A stretch of DNA of 64,000 bases from Dipteris shenzhenensis (Eukaryota > Polypodiophyta > Polypodiopsida > Gleicheniales): NCBI GenBank assembly GCA_047967505.1, contig CM106539.1. One strand, 5' to 3'. The translations under genes and the position numbers were made by a program. Positions within the stretch are counted from its first letter, which is position 1; each line of letters begins with the position of its first letter. The notes beneath the pieces are model-generated. The model ran no database searches. It saw nothing but the letters and a program-made list of their open reading frames with translations, and was not told the DNA's origin. Below, one piece after another: positions 1-10,296 of this stretch.

Positions 1-1706
1 CAACTCCCAAATCAACTTCATCCAAAGTACCTCCATCTGAGAAGAAGCTACCTCAATGGTATTTGAAGACGTTAGCAGACTCACGGGTCACGGACATACC
101 CAAGAGTAGTTCCAGAGTGCGGCGGTCTCAAAGAAACATGAAGACTCCCTGTGTGAACTACGCTTTGGTAGCTCAACTTGTGGAGCCCCGTTCCTTCCAG
201 GAAGTGAAGGATATACCAGAATGGCAGGAAGTCATGAAGGCAGCGATGGATGCCATTTTGAAAAATGACACCTGGGATTTAGTGCCCAAACCAATCAAGC
301 AGAAGGTTATCGGGACTAAATGGGTGTACAAGCTTAAGTTCAAGTCAGATGGGAGCTTGGACAAGTACAAAGCAAGATTGGTGGTGAAAGGCTATGCACA
401 GTTAGAAGGACTTGACTTCAACGAGACCTTTGCCCCCACAGCTAGGATGGTGACTATTGGGATAGTCATTGCCTTGGGTGCTCATCACAGTTGGCCTTTT
501 TTGCAGATGGACGTCAAGTCTGCATTTTTGAATGGTAACCTGGAGGAGGAGGTATATGTGGCACAGCCACCAGGATTTTAGATTCCAGGATCCCCATCAA
601 AAGTCTGCAAGCTGAAGAAGGCTTTATATGGGCTGAAGTAGGCCCCTAGAGCTTGGTACCAGCAGATAGATGTTTTCTTTAAGAAGATTGGGCTTCAGCG
701 GAGTCCATCAGAGGCAAATCTCTATCTTGACACAGAGGGGGATTTGCGGCTGGTATTGATTCTATATGTGGATGACCTCATCATTATTGGGGATCATACG
801 AAGAAGATTGCTTAGGTCAAGAGACTTCTTATGGAGGAGTGCGAGATGACTGACTTAGGCATACTTCACTACTTTCTTGGGATTGAGTTGAAACAGGGAA
901 GGAGCAATATCTTTAACTTACTGGAGAAGTATTGCAGGGAGCTGCTCAAACGCTTTGAGATGGAAAATTGCAAAGCTGTAGTGACTCCCATGGAAACTGG
1001 TATGAAGCTGAGTGTGTGTGATCCATCTCAGCCAGTTGATTCATCACTATATCGACGCTTGGGGGGGAGTTTGCTTTACGTCACCAATACTCGACCAGAC
1101 ATTTCCTTCGCAGTTGGATTGCTCTATCAATTCTCCGCCACACCCAAGAAGGCTCATTGGGACGCAGGTATGAGGGTGCTAAGGTACTTGAAGGGTACCT
1201 GCACCTACGACATCACTTATACCAGAGGCATCGAGTTGGGAGGTTTCTGTGATAGTGATTGGGTAGGTGACATTGATACCTGGAGATCGACCTCTGGATA
1301 TTGTTTCTTACTCTCATCATGAGTTGTGTCATGGGTGAGTAAGAAACAACCTACTGTCGCCCTTTGATCTACAAAGACGGAGTACAAGGCTGCCTGTACA
1401 GTGGCATGTGAAGCATTGTGGCTCAAGTGGATCTTGGAGGACATGAATGTGGCCCAAGAAGATGTGACCGCAGTTATGTGCGACAACCAGAGTTGCATAG
1501 CGATTGCCAACAACCCCGTGTTTCACGCATGGACTAAGCACATCGAGGTCCACTAACACTTTGTTTGAGAACTCATCGACGAAGAAGTCATAGAGTTGAT
1601 ATACTGCCCAACCAATGACAACATCTCAAATGTCTTCACGAAGGCGCTTCCTAGGGAGCAGTTGGAGCATCTCATTCGACGCATGGGGATCGGCCCACAG
1701 TTGTGA
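1..1706 (+). pseudogene. Ty1/copia pol relic: reverse transcriptase and RNase H
   Basis: This is the C-terminal half of a copia polyprotein that enters from the left edge. The RT start is readable at about 200-581 ([45 protein letters not shown]), then ALYGLK-stop-APRAWY, the catalytic LYVDDLIII near 764-785, and DLGILHYFLGIEL at 850. RNase H follows to about 1706 (GFCDSDWVGD, KTEYKAA, a degraded HIEVHxHF). In-frame stops lie at about 579, 640, 814, 1321 and 1365 and again near 1555-1570, so it cannot encode an active protein. Several stops look like CAG to TAG or CGA to TGA changes in conserved positions. The frame ends just before a polypurine tract and LTR, as expected for copia order. Confidence 0.93.
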
Positions 1707-1710
1707 CATT

Positions 1711-1719
1711 GAGAGGGGG
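1711..1719 (+). promoter_or_regulatory. Polypurine tract of the copia element
   Basis: GAGAGGGGG lies between the end of the RNase H frame and a TGTTAG LTR start. This is the normal position of the plus-strand DNA primer in an LTR retrotransposon. Confidence 0.75.
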
Positions 1720-2330
1720 TGTTAGAAGGTCACTGCCCCACCTATGAGCCCCCAATTTGAGGGGACAAGGGTGCAGGAGATCATAGGGGGTAGGGGAAGG
1801 CGGAAGACCTACCTGTCAGGGAACCCGCGCTGCAGTTTGAAGGTGGCACGACATCCTAGGTGCTCCTGGACCTGCACAGGGGCAGAGTTGGCAGCTGAAA
1901 CAGCAGCCCATAAGCAGGGCTTATGGGACCTTACATAGGGCTGGCCTAAGCTGGGATGACCAGTTGCAGGCCGACCAATCAGGTCGGTTGGTGGGCTGGC
2001 AGGTCAGTGCCTTGGGCAGGGAGCCAACCCCGTGGTCGGCCAAAATGAGGGGGCCTAGCCCCTCCTATAAAAAGCCCCCTCTTCCCCCCTCATTCCTCAT
2101 CACCTGCACTTAAAGCCTTGCATACAGGCAAGCGCATAGGGAGAGGAAGAGGCTCAGCATCATTGACAGCACAGGGGCTGTTTGTACACTCTCACTCTTG
2201 AGCTTTTGTTGCCCACAATTGTGAAGGAAGATCTCTGAGTTTTGTCCTATCTCTCTTTCAGTATTCTGAGTGTTGTATGAGCTAGAGAGGAAGTGAGGCG
2301 TGAGTGATTCTATCCTCTATTTCCAATAGA
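1720..2330 (+). repeat. 3' LTR of the left-edge copia element (3' boundary uncertain)
   Basis: The LTR begins TGTTAGAAGG directly after the polypurine tract. A TATA-like CTATAAAAAG sits at about 2065-2074, followed by a probable transcribed R/U5 region. No CA terminus could be fixed, because the 5' LTR is outside the window and no target duplication can be matched. The end given is where LINE-like sequence begins. Confidence 0.6.
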
Positions 2331-2339
2331 GGATGTCTA

Positions 2340-3115
2340 TAGCAGAGAAGGGGGTCAAAGACATGCTACATGGGAAGACAAGAAGGCTGCCAGGGGGCAG
2401 TTCTGAGAGAGAAGGGAGGGCAGTGATGATCTTGACCAATAGTGGCTCTAGGTCTGGTGAGGGCTGGTGCTGTTGGGGAAAGAAGTCAGTTGTAGAGCAC
2501 TGACAGGCTTAGCCTGATGAATCTGTCTGCCTCTGTAGCCTTTGGGAGGTGGCTCGTTGTTTGACGAGCGCTACCATCACTCTAGTGGTCTGCTGGCTGC
2601 CCAAGTCAAATAGTCAAGAGGTGATGTTTGCGGTCCTCATGTGAGGGTTAGCCCGAGGGTGAGTGTGTTGTATGGTGCTCTCTGGGTCTCGACTTGTTGC
2701 CTCTGGCTTAAGCTATCAGAGAGAGATTTGTGATTTTCCTCTGGTTGGACTCAGACGTGCTGCCCTCTTTGTCTCTCCTTTGCAATCGCAACAGTTGGTC
2801 TCTATGTCACTAGGCCTTGAGGAGGAAAGACTCCACATGTCGCTGATCAGGAAAGGCCCAAAAATCTTTGAGTTGTCCAAATCCGCTCCTAACTAGGCAC
2901 TGATGCCGTCCACGAATCTCATAGTACACAAGGCATTTGAATTCAAAGTGTTCCTCTGTCTCAACCTCTTGCATGTCACATAAAGTGCGTATCTGTCTCT
3001 CACATGTGGTGTGCTGAATTGCTTAATCAAGATTCTCAATGCATATGGGAGATGGATCTGAGTATAGCTAGGGGGATTGATAAAAGTTGTTAGAACTTAG
3101 AGGATCTCGTGTGTG
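2340..3115 (-). pseudogene. LINE C-terminal zinc-finger relic
   Basis: Read on the minus strand, about 2890-3000 gives a degraded version of the zinc finger seen throughout this window (RQIRTLCDMQEVETEEHF followed by CLVYYEIRGR). The stretch 2340-2660 resembles 18410-18700, the C-terminal region of another minus-strand copy. Stops and frameshifts are everywhere. It abuts a fresh LINE tail at 3119, so an older copy seems to have been hit by a newer one. Confidence 0.7.
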
Positions 3116-3118
3116 GAG

Positions 3119-3870
3119 AAAGAAAGAAAGAAAGAAAGATCTATTAACGTCCGCAGAAAGCCTCACGGGCTTATGGGACAAAGTGCAAAACATAAATGCT
3201 TACATCATCTGGATCAACCAAAGAGGGTCGAGGAGCGCACATGGCAACTCAGCTCGAGCTTATTAAAACACAATTCTAAGTTGTAGTCCTATATCAGGAA
3301 GGCCTTCATTACATCAGTTTAAGACTGAGGGTCTTTAGGATTAGATTTGAAATCTCAGATTAATGCTATTCCATCTCAATATACTGCCCATTTTCCAGCT
3401 TTGTGTGCGTCCTTGACTTTGGTGAGTTCACTATTCCTTTGTTTGAGCTGAGTCGGAGTGAGCTTCTCAGATATCCATATCTTTGTACCCTTCAGCTTAT
3501 TTGTCTGTCGGAGGATATTGACTCTCTCTATCCTTTCATTGAAATAAACCTGCATTTGTGTTCCCTTTTGAGCGATGTAGCTATATTGGTGGGGATGTGC
3601 TGCATTTTTCCATAACCTCTGCATTAATCTCTTGCTTGTCCTTGCTCTCCATCTCCTTCACTTTTCTTCCAAGGGCTGCAACCATAAGCTTGAGCTCTCT
3701 AATTTCATGCTGTAGGTAGTAGATTTGTTCCTGTGGGTCCGATCCAATCCTTCTTTTGAATGTCAATGCATAGGGGCTAGGTGTTGCTGCAACAGAGGAG
3801 TACGAAGGCTTGCTGGTCGGGGTAGAGACGAACAACTTCGTCTTGGGAAAATCCATATTGGCTTGCATTA
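3119..3870 (-). mobile_element. ORF1-only LINE (half-LINE), copy A
   Basis: The 3' tail is at the left, a GAAA repeat (3119-3139) followed by TCTATTAACGTCC, the minus-strand form of the family terminus. About 240 bp of 3' UTR leads into ORF1-type coding sequence on the minus strand. One frame covers 3581-3868 (VAATPSPYALTF, QEQIYYLQHEIRELKLMV: a coiled coil) and another 3376-3624 (KLTPTQLKQRNSELTKVKDA, GKWAVY: an L1 ORF1-like C-terminal domain). No endonuclease or RT lies between ORF1 and the 3' UTR. The same arrangement recurs at 20696-21740. The middle of ORF1 is deleted here compared with that copy. Confidence 0.75.
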
Positions 3871-4126
3871 ATCTGACGTGTTAGACTTGGCTCAGGATGA
3901 AACGATTGATGTAAATGCTCTTCATTGATTTTTTTCATCTCAAACTTGGACATAAATATATGAGCTTCGAAGGCTTGATGTACATGCTCTCGTACTTTTA
4001 TTCTCTCAAAAGATCAAACATGTATGAAAATTAAAAAAAAAATTGTCATTGGAAAAAACTATCTTTTAAGGTCGATATGGGAAAAAAAACTCTCTGTAAA
4101 ATGTGGCTATAGAAAACTATCTCAGT
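3871..4126. other. Non-coding stretch without a recognised feature
   Basis: AT-rich sequence with short A runs between the half-LINE and the palindromic repeats. No reading frame or known element was seen. Confidence 0.5.
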
Positions 4127-4231
4127 GTCGCTATATAACGACCATTACTAATCTGGTCAAAGTCACTATATAGCGACTTTAGGCAAACGTCGCTATATAG
4201 CAACGTTTTACTAAAGTCGCTATATAGCGAT
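4127..4231. repeat. Four spaced copies of a 16-bp palindrome
   Basis: The motif GTCGCTATATAGCGAC, its own reverse complement, occurs with one or two mismatches at 4127-4142, 4162-4177, 4189-4204 and 4216-4231. Such subterminal palindromes occur in some plant DNA transposons, but no terminal inverted repeats were found. The copia insertion at 4316 may have split the parent element. Confidence 0.75.
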
Positions 4232-4315
4232 CCTTAACGAACCCTGCTTCCAATACCGACAATTAGCGTCTCACTCTGAGGGCTTCTATATGGGTGTGCT
4301 TGCCCTAGAAAATAG

Positions 4316-4586
4316 TGTGAGAGAATGGAGAGTGAGAGAGAGCAAGAGAGTGAGAGCTGAAAGCTTGGAAGCTGAAAGCTGAGTTGCAATAGAAGAGTGT
4401 AAAGAGTACAACTCAATTAGTGAGAGATAAGGTTTTGTCCTAGTGACAAAACCTTAGTAGTCACTAACTATAGTTAGTGAACTAACTGCGGTTAGGGGGG
4501 AAAAACCTCTTAAAGAGGGAAAAGTGCCCCTAACTAGCTTATTAAATTACATTGGTCACTGCTGAATTATATCTATAATTCTAACA
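4316..4586 (-). repeat. 3' LTR of the 4316-8209 copia element
   Basis: The 271-bp LTR begins TG and ends CA, flanked by AATAG. It has a 15-bp duplication (CTGAAAG-type unit) absent from the other LTR. It carries a perfect hairpin at 4430-4454 (10-bp arms, 5-base loop) and a perfect 20-bp palindrome at 4461-4480. Confidence 0.95.
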
Positions 4587-4597
4587 CCCCCCTGCAG
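4587..4597 (-). promoter_or_regulatory. Polypurine tract
   Basis: On the minus strand CTGCAGGGGGG immediately precedes the TGTTAG start of the 3' LTR. Confidence 0.8.
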
Positions 4598-4621
4598 TGC
4601 CAATGTCATGTACAAGGCTGA

Positions 4622-6925
4622 TCAATCACCAAACGGATATAAGTTCAGGGCACTGCGAAATGCCTCAAACTTTTCACGTGGTAGTGCTTTGGTGAAAATA
4701 TCTGCAACGTTGTCATGTGTGGACACAAAGATCATACTGATCTCTCTTGCATGCAACTTCTCTCTGACGTAGTGATAGTGAACCTCAATGTGCTTCGTGC
4801 GAGCATGAAACACTGGATTCTTTGCCACTGCAATGGCACTCTGACTATCAGTGAGAATTGGAGAAGGACCCTCCAAAGACAGATGAAGATCAGCAAATAG
4901 ACATCGCAGCCAGACACATTCAACTGTTGCTGTGAAAGCTGCCCTATACTCAGCTTCACATGATGAGGTAGCCACTGTAGATTGTTTCTTGCTCAGCCAG
5001 GAAATGCAAGATTTACCCAAAAAGAAACAATTGCCACTAGTGGACTGCCTAGTGTCCTAATCACCAGCCCAATTTGAATCACTGTAGGCATGCATCTGTA
5101 AGTCACCCCCCCTGGGAAATAGCAAGCCAAAAGACTTCGTGCCCTGTAAATAACGGAAGATGCGCTTAACTGCCTGCCAATGCATAGTTTTTGGGCTGTG
5201 CATGTACCTGCTCACCTAGTGTTGCAGAGATATATGAGGCATCCAACAGCCTGACTGTAAAGTGTGGCATCAACTAATTCTCCTGCATCATGCGTTGTGA
5301 GTTTCAGCCCCGGCTCCATGGGAGTGGCTATGGGCTTACAATCATGCATGTTAAATCTGTCCAAGAGTTTCTGAACATACTTGGACTGAGACATAACAGT
5401 GCCACGTCTCTCATGAGAGAACTGGATCCCCAAATAAAAGTGAAGCAGCCCCAAATCTGACATGTCAAAGTTGGTCTGCAAATTAGCTTTGAAATCTGCA
5501 ATTTTGTCTTCATTGGACCCTGTGAGCAGTAAGTCATCGACATAAAGAAGGATGACTAAAATTTCCCCCCCATCCATCTTGATGTAGAGGGTGCTCTCAG
5601 TAGGACTATTGTGCAGCCCCTTGCTGGTCAAAAAGGCATGGATCTTGGCATACCATGCACGAGGGGCTTGTTTCAGCCCATATAAAGCTTTGTTGAGCTT
5701 GCATACTTGAAGTGCATTTGCTGTAATTTCAAAGCCCGGAGGTTATTTAACATACACCTCTTCCAGCAAGTCCCCATTTAAGAAGGCTGTTTTTATGTCC
5801 AACTGATGAACATTCCACTCAAAATGTGCAGCCATTGCAATAACTGATCGGATGGTGGTCATCCGGGATGTAGGAGCGAATGTCTCCTCATAATCTATGC
5901 CCTTTTTCTGAGCATAGCCTTTAGCAACCAGCCTTGCCTTATATCTGTCAATGGAGCCATCTGGCTTCCGTTTGACCTTGAAAACCCATCGTGTGCCAAT
6001 GGCATGTTTACCCTGTGGCAAGTCTACAACATCCCAAGTCTGATTTTTTGCAATGGACTGCAACTCATCGTGCATGGCATTCATCCAATGCACATTGTCC
6101 TTTGCCTCTTCGAATGTGGTAGGTTCCTTCTCATCAAGAAGAGTACCTGCATATTCTGATTCCACTGAATTAGCACCTTCCATGTGCCTTGCTGCACTGC
6201 GAGTCCTGCCAGGTAACGGAGCATCAATTTTACTCTCCCTGAGAGTCTGTAACAGCCAATTTGGGACTGTTTTTGCTGCATGTATGTCTGCAATTTCTTG
6301 CTGCACCACCTGTTCCACTTCCTGTGGAGGGGGCAAGACATCCTGTGGCGGAACTAAAGCATCTAGAGGTTGCTGTAAATTCTGATCTGCATCAGAAAAA
6401 TCAGCAGGGGAACCCAAGGCAATGGGTAGCAACCCCTCAAAGACATCCTCTGAAGACGAAGGCATTTGAAATTCAACCTGAGTGTGAGCTGAATATTACA
6501 TCTCTACTTACTATGATCTTGCGTGTAGCAGGATTGTAGAGACGGTACCCCTTGCTTTCTGCACTGTACCCAACAAATATGCACTTGATGGCTTTATCTG
6601 ACAACTTGTGTCTAAATTCAACTGGCACATGAGCATAAGCAAGGCATCCAAAGACTCGGAAGTGATCCACTGAAGGCTTTCTATCATTCCAGACCTCATA
6701 AGGAGTTTTTGTTTTTAAAGCCTTAGTGGGAGCCCGATTCAAAATGTAATTGGCATACATCAAACCCTCAAGCTCTGGGCCATATCGGAGAAAGAGATTT
6801 AAGCAGATGCAAAACTGAATTCCCTTACTGGGAATGAAATGCACAACTCCCAAAAAAACACAGCCAAGCACTGGCTGTAAATGCAACTCAGATTTCTGTA
6901 CTTGCACTGTCAGAAATCTGTCCAA
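4622..6925 (-). pseudogene. Copia pol: integrase C-terminus, RT and RNase H, broken
   Basis: Minus-strand frames in order are: 6473-6925 integrase C-terminal region (ANYILNRAPTKAL, TPYEVW, FGCLAYAHVP, CIFVGYS, RDVIF); 5743-6465 linker and RT N-terminus (YKARLVAKGYAQKKGIDYEE, LDIKTAFLNGDLLEEVYV); 5212-5631 RT with ILLYVDDLLLTG; 4622-5020 RNase H (KKQSTVATSSCEAEYRA, HARTKHIEVHYHYVREK, IFTKALPREKF). Breaks include a stop at about 5052 (AGD-stop-DTRQS), a small deletion after NTR near 5210, and frame changes between blocks. Catalytic motifs are otherwise well preserved, in line with recent insertion. Confidence 0.93.
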
Positions 6926-7390
6926 GCATCAAAAACTCTCCAGAATCTGCCAAAAGTGCTGCGAAACACTCCAAGAAAGGCAGTATGAACTGAAAACTCC
7001 AGAAATTGCTCTCCCAACACAAAAACCCCAAAATAGGCCTGAAATTGCAACTGAAAAGGGGCAAATTGATCAAAAGCCCCAAATGTTGCAAGAATTGCGC
7101 TCTGTCTGCAAAAGCCCCAAATTTCATTGCGAGATTGCAGTGTAATTACAAAATCCCCAAATTTCTTCAAGAAATTGTACTGCAGAACTGAAAGCCCCAA
7201 ATTTTGAGCTTGAAATTGCAACCAGAAAGGGGCAGAAGTACAAAAAGCCCCAAATTTTGCAATTTCAACAGAAAGCCCCAAATTTCAGACCAAATCTGCA
7301 ATGTTTGCTCCAAGTGTAGCTCCGAAGCTAGAAAATGATTGCAGTGACTGCAACAAACAAAATGCCCCAAATGTACTCCCAAAAAACTGA
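6830..7390. repeat. Degenerate repeat block with recurring GCCCCAAAT
   Basis: AAAGCCCCAAAT or close variants recur about every 40-60 bp (for example near 7070, 7110, 7190, 7250, 7275 and 7360), mixed with CTGCAAA and GAAATTGCA words. It occupies the place of the missing integrase core and protease. No coding sense was found on either strand, so it looks like a degenerate tandem array captured or expanded inside the element. Confidence 0.7.
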
Positions 7391-7439
7391 GCCAAACAAT
7401 GGCTGTCTGCAAAATGCGCCTGCCAAAGATCACCTGCGA

Positions 7440-7890
7440 GGTTCTCCTGTACGAAATCGAAGGACTACCTGCTGTACGGAAGCAGGTCCAGTACGGAAGT
7501 ACTGTACGGCTGACAGTACGGAAGTACTGTACGGTTGACAGTACGGATGACGCACGTGCTGGTACGGACGAAGACAGCGAGTTGTATGGCTTGTGGCGAC
7601 GAGCTGTACGGCTGGTACGGCACTGTACGACGAAGTACGGACGCGATGTACGGACAACCTCTGCGAGCTGTACGGACGGTACGGTACGATACGGACGCGA
7701 TGTACGGACGTTACAGTACGGACGTAGGTAAGGTACGATAGGTACAGTACGCGATGTACGATGAGTAGGTACGGTACGGGGTTTCGAGTCTACAGGTACG
7801 GTACGGGTACGACAGGTAAGGTACGCAGGTACGGTATGGATTTCGAGTCTGCAGGTACGGAAGGTACGGATGCAGCTGGAGCAGTACGGC
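7440..7890. repeat. GTAC-rich array in the copia 5' leader
   Basis: More than 30 GTAC tetramers occur in about 450 bp, mostly as GTACGG, with irregular spacing. In the element's own orientation the block follows the primer site, so it forms the transcribed leader. GTAC is the core recognised by plant SBP/SPL factors and by copper-response elements. Whether these sites are bound is inference. A smaller patch of the same kind lies at 21825-21880. Confidence 0.85.
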
Positions 7891-7940
7891 AGGCTATAGG
7901 TTGGAGCTGAACGGGGAAGAAGCAGGGAGCGGGATCAAAT

Positions 7941-7952
7941 GCTCTGATACCA
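7941..7952 (-). promoter_or_regulatory. tRNA-iMet primer-binding site
   Basis: The minus strand reads TGGTATCAGAGC, the standard initiator Met-tRNA primer site of plant copia elements, two bases inside the 5' LTR. Confidence 0.93.
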
Positions 7953-7954
7953 AA

Positions 7955-8209
7955 TGTGAGAGAATGGAGAGTGAGAGAGAGCAAGAGAGTGAGAGCTGAA
8001 AGCTGAGTTGCAATAGAAGAGTGTAAAGAGTACAACTCAATGAGTGAGAGATAAGGTTTTGTCCTAGTGACAAAACCTTAGTAGTCACTAACTATAGTTA
8101 GTGAACTAACTGTGGTTAGGGGAAAAAACCTCTTAAAGAGGGAAAAGTGCCCCTAACTAGCTTATTAAATTACATTGGTCACTGCTGAATTATATCTATA
8201 ATTCTAACA
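7955..8209 (-). repeat. 5' LTR of the 4316-8209 copia element
   Basis: The 255-bp LTR is nearly identical to 4316-4586 and is flanked on the right by AATAG. The hairpin is at 8054-8078 and the palindrome at 8085-8104. Confidence 0.95.
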
Positions 8210-8214
8210 AATAG

Positions 8215-8481
8215 TAGTTTACTCAATCAGTCCAGGGGCCATTTACCAGGACATTTAGCTAGAATTAGCGACAGATTAGAGGGCTGGTTTAGGTTTTATT
8301 TCAAGCTAGTCTTGTGCTAGCTGTGTGGGGGCTAATCGTGCCCACATTATGGCTGACCAAGGTCAGGTTAGTCGGTCGACCAAGGTTGGGTCAGCCGACC
8401 TGACCTATGTCGGATCAAGCAAACCCACTACCACTTGGGTTGGCTGTTTGCAGCTCCTAACCCCATAGTATTAATTGGACT
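8215..8481. other. Host or older-repeat sequence flanking the copia insertion
   Basis: No frame or recognised element. Words such as GTCGGTCGACC and CAGCCGACCTGACC recur, suggesting an old repeat. Confidence 0.4.
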
Positions 8482-8558
8482 CCCTTACCACATGTAGATT
8501 GTTCCATTTCTTATACTCTCACACTGGGTTTTGGTGCTATTAATGAAGCTATTTATAG

Positions 8559-8599
<41 letters not shown>

Positions 8600-8685
8600 C
8601 CAACTGGGTCGGTTACCCCCTTACCACATGTAGATTGTTCCATTTCTTCCACTCCCACACTAGATTTTGGTGCTATTAATGAAGC
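8482..8685. repeat. 68-bp direct repeat flanking a CT microsatellite
   Basis: 8482-8549 and 8618-8685 share about 68 bp with a few differences. Between them is a CT run at 8562-8595. The second copy joins directly to LINE coding sequence at about 8684. Confidence 0.85.
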
Positions 8686-9835
8686 ATGGATGCACTGCCC
8701 AAGTTGATCCCTGGAGATGAGATTGACTGTATCATACGGTTAGACCTCCTCTAGCTCTATACATCTCAGACTTTTGGGGGGGGAGGGGGACCTGGAGTTT
8801 CCTACCAAGATCCAGTTTTATTGTGATCATTTTTTGAGAGTATCGGAGGATGGACTCATCATCAGATCCTAGTACCTCGAGGACAGAGGAGTCTCACATG
8901 TATTGAGGATTGCCATTGGGTAGATGCGGGTCTCATCACATCAGCTAAGGGTTGACGCAAGGAGAGCTGCAGGTATATCTCGAGACCGGCGGATTTGCAG
9001 GTTATGCACAGTTGACACTATCGAGATAGAGGAGCACTTCCTGTGTGTTTGCCTAGCCTACTATGAGATCCGGGGATGCTATCATTGCCTCTTTCAGGAG
9101 GGGCATGGCTTTGGCCCACTCTCTCGCCTGATCCATTTCCATGATTAGCTAGCTGTATTGGGCTCTACCTGAACGAGATGCAATGACACAAAGAGGCACT
9201 ACTACGACAGATCAGACATCAACAGGCACTGACAGCACCACAGAGGCTGAGGCATACCAATCACATCGACTTGTCACGGATTTCTATGCATTCGAGTCTG
9301 CTTGAGGCCATAGGGGGTGGTGGAGGAGTTAGCAGACATGCGAGCAGCATGGATCATTGGGGAGAGACAACATGGTATTGCTGAGCGAGAGGCGCATAGC
9401 CCACCACGCCAAGGAGAGTGACCAGAGCACGCACGATCGAGGTTCGACCCGAGGAGACTACCCGAGACGAGGTGTCACTCTTGAGATAGCTCTCTGGATG
9501 CAGAGATCGAGGAGACCACGTCCTCCACCACAGCAAGAGACAGTCCGATAGTTGTAGATCCGGGATATCTTTGCAGCCCACCAGAGAGCCACCGCAGTAC
9601 TGGGTTTCGGCTACTAACCTTAGTTTCTCAGCTTATCAGCTCCAGTCTTTTTGTACTTGTGGGTTTGAGCTATATATAGCTTAGCTTAGCTTAGCAGTCA
9701 GCAAGGGCCCTAGCACGCCATTTGCTTCAGCCCTTTGTAGCTTGTATGAGTTTCTTTCCATTTGTTGTACTTTGTCCCATAGGCCTGTGAGGCCTCCCGC
9801 GTACGTTAATATATCTTTGTCTCTCTCTAAGAAAG
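8684..9835 (+). mobile_element. 5'-truncated LINE: C-terminal RT region, zinc finger, 3' end
   Basis: The copy starts in the region downstream of the RT core (DEIDCIIRLDLL) and continues through SSHQLR near 8935 to a zinc finger (RICRLC at about 8990, EEHFLCVCLAYYEIRG to 9075). A long degraded C-terminal part follows. The 3' end at 9775-9835 reads CCCATAGGCCTGTGAGGCCT, then GTACGTTAATATATC and a TTTGTCTCTCTC tail. Stops interrupt the frame. The zinc finger is C-X2-C-X9-H-X4-C, shared by every copy of this family in the window. Confidence 0.85.
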
Positions 9836-10296
9836 CACATGTAGACAAGGCACTGGCTGAGTTCAAGAAACAAAGCAGGAGCCTACAAGATGAATGGCGG
9901 GAGTAAAAGAGTAAGAAAGAGGAGTGGGAGAAGGAAAGAGCAACATGGGAATCGGAAAAAAACAGTCTCAAAGACCAAATGCAAGCGCTTAGCTTAGCTT
10001 AGCAGTCAGCAAGGGCCCTAGCACGCCATTTGCTTTAGCCCTTTGCAGCTTGTATGAGTGTCTTTCCATTTGTTGTACTTTGTCCCATAGGCCTGTGAGG
10101 CCTCCCACGTACGTTAATATATCTTTGTCTCTCTCTGAGAAAGCACATGTAGACAAGGCATTGGCTGAGTTCAAGAAACAAAGCGGGAGCCTACAAGATG
10201 AATGGCGGAAGTAAAAGAGTAAGAAAGAGGAGTGGGAGAAGGAAAGAGCAACATGGGAATCAGAAAAAAACAGCCTCAAAGACCAAATGCAAGCCA
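9681..10296 (+). repeat. 308-bp tandem duplication across a LINE-LINE junction
   Basis: 9681-9988 and 9989-10296 are near-identical. Each unit contains a LINE 3' end with its tail and the first part of the following LINE's ORF1 coiled coil (AEFKKQS, EWEKERATWESEK). The duplication must postdate the joining of the two elements. Confidence 0.93.

Larger units (their letters stand above)
4316..8209 (-). mobile_element. Complete copia retrotransposon, young, with internal deletion
   Basis: Two LTRs (4316-4586 and 7955-8209) flank a 3.4-kb interior. The 5-bp target duplication AATAG is visible on both sides (4311-4315 and 8210-8214). The primer site is next to the right LTR and the polypurine tract next to the left one, so the element reads on the minus strand. 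The LTRs differ by about three substitutions, a 15-bp duplication and a 1-bp length change, which indicates a recent insertion. The interior retains the integrase C-terminus, RT and RNase H but lacks gag, protease and the integrase core. In their place are two repetitive blocks (6830-7390 and 7440-7890). It would be non-autonomous. Confidence 0.95.

Noticed and set aside
1217-1559. Minus-strand frames across the copia RNase H
   Set aside because: Shadows of the + strand pol relic.
7399-7741. Arg/Tyr-rich small proteins over the GTAC array
   Set aside because: Open frames come from the repeat itself; no start context or conservation is visible.
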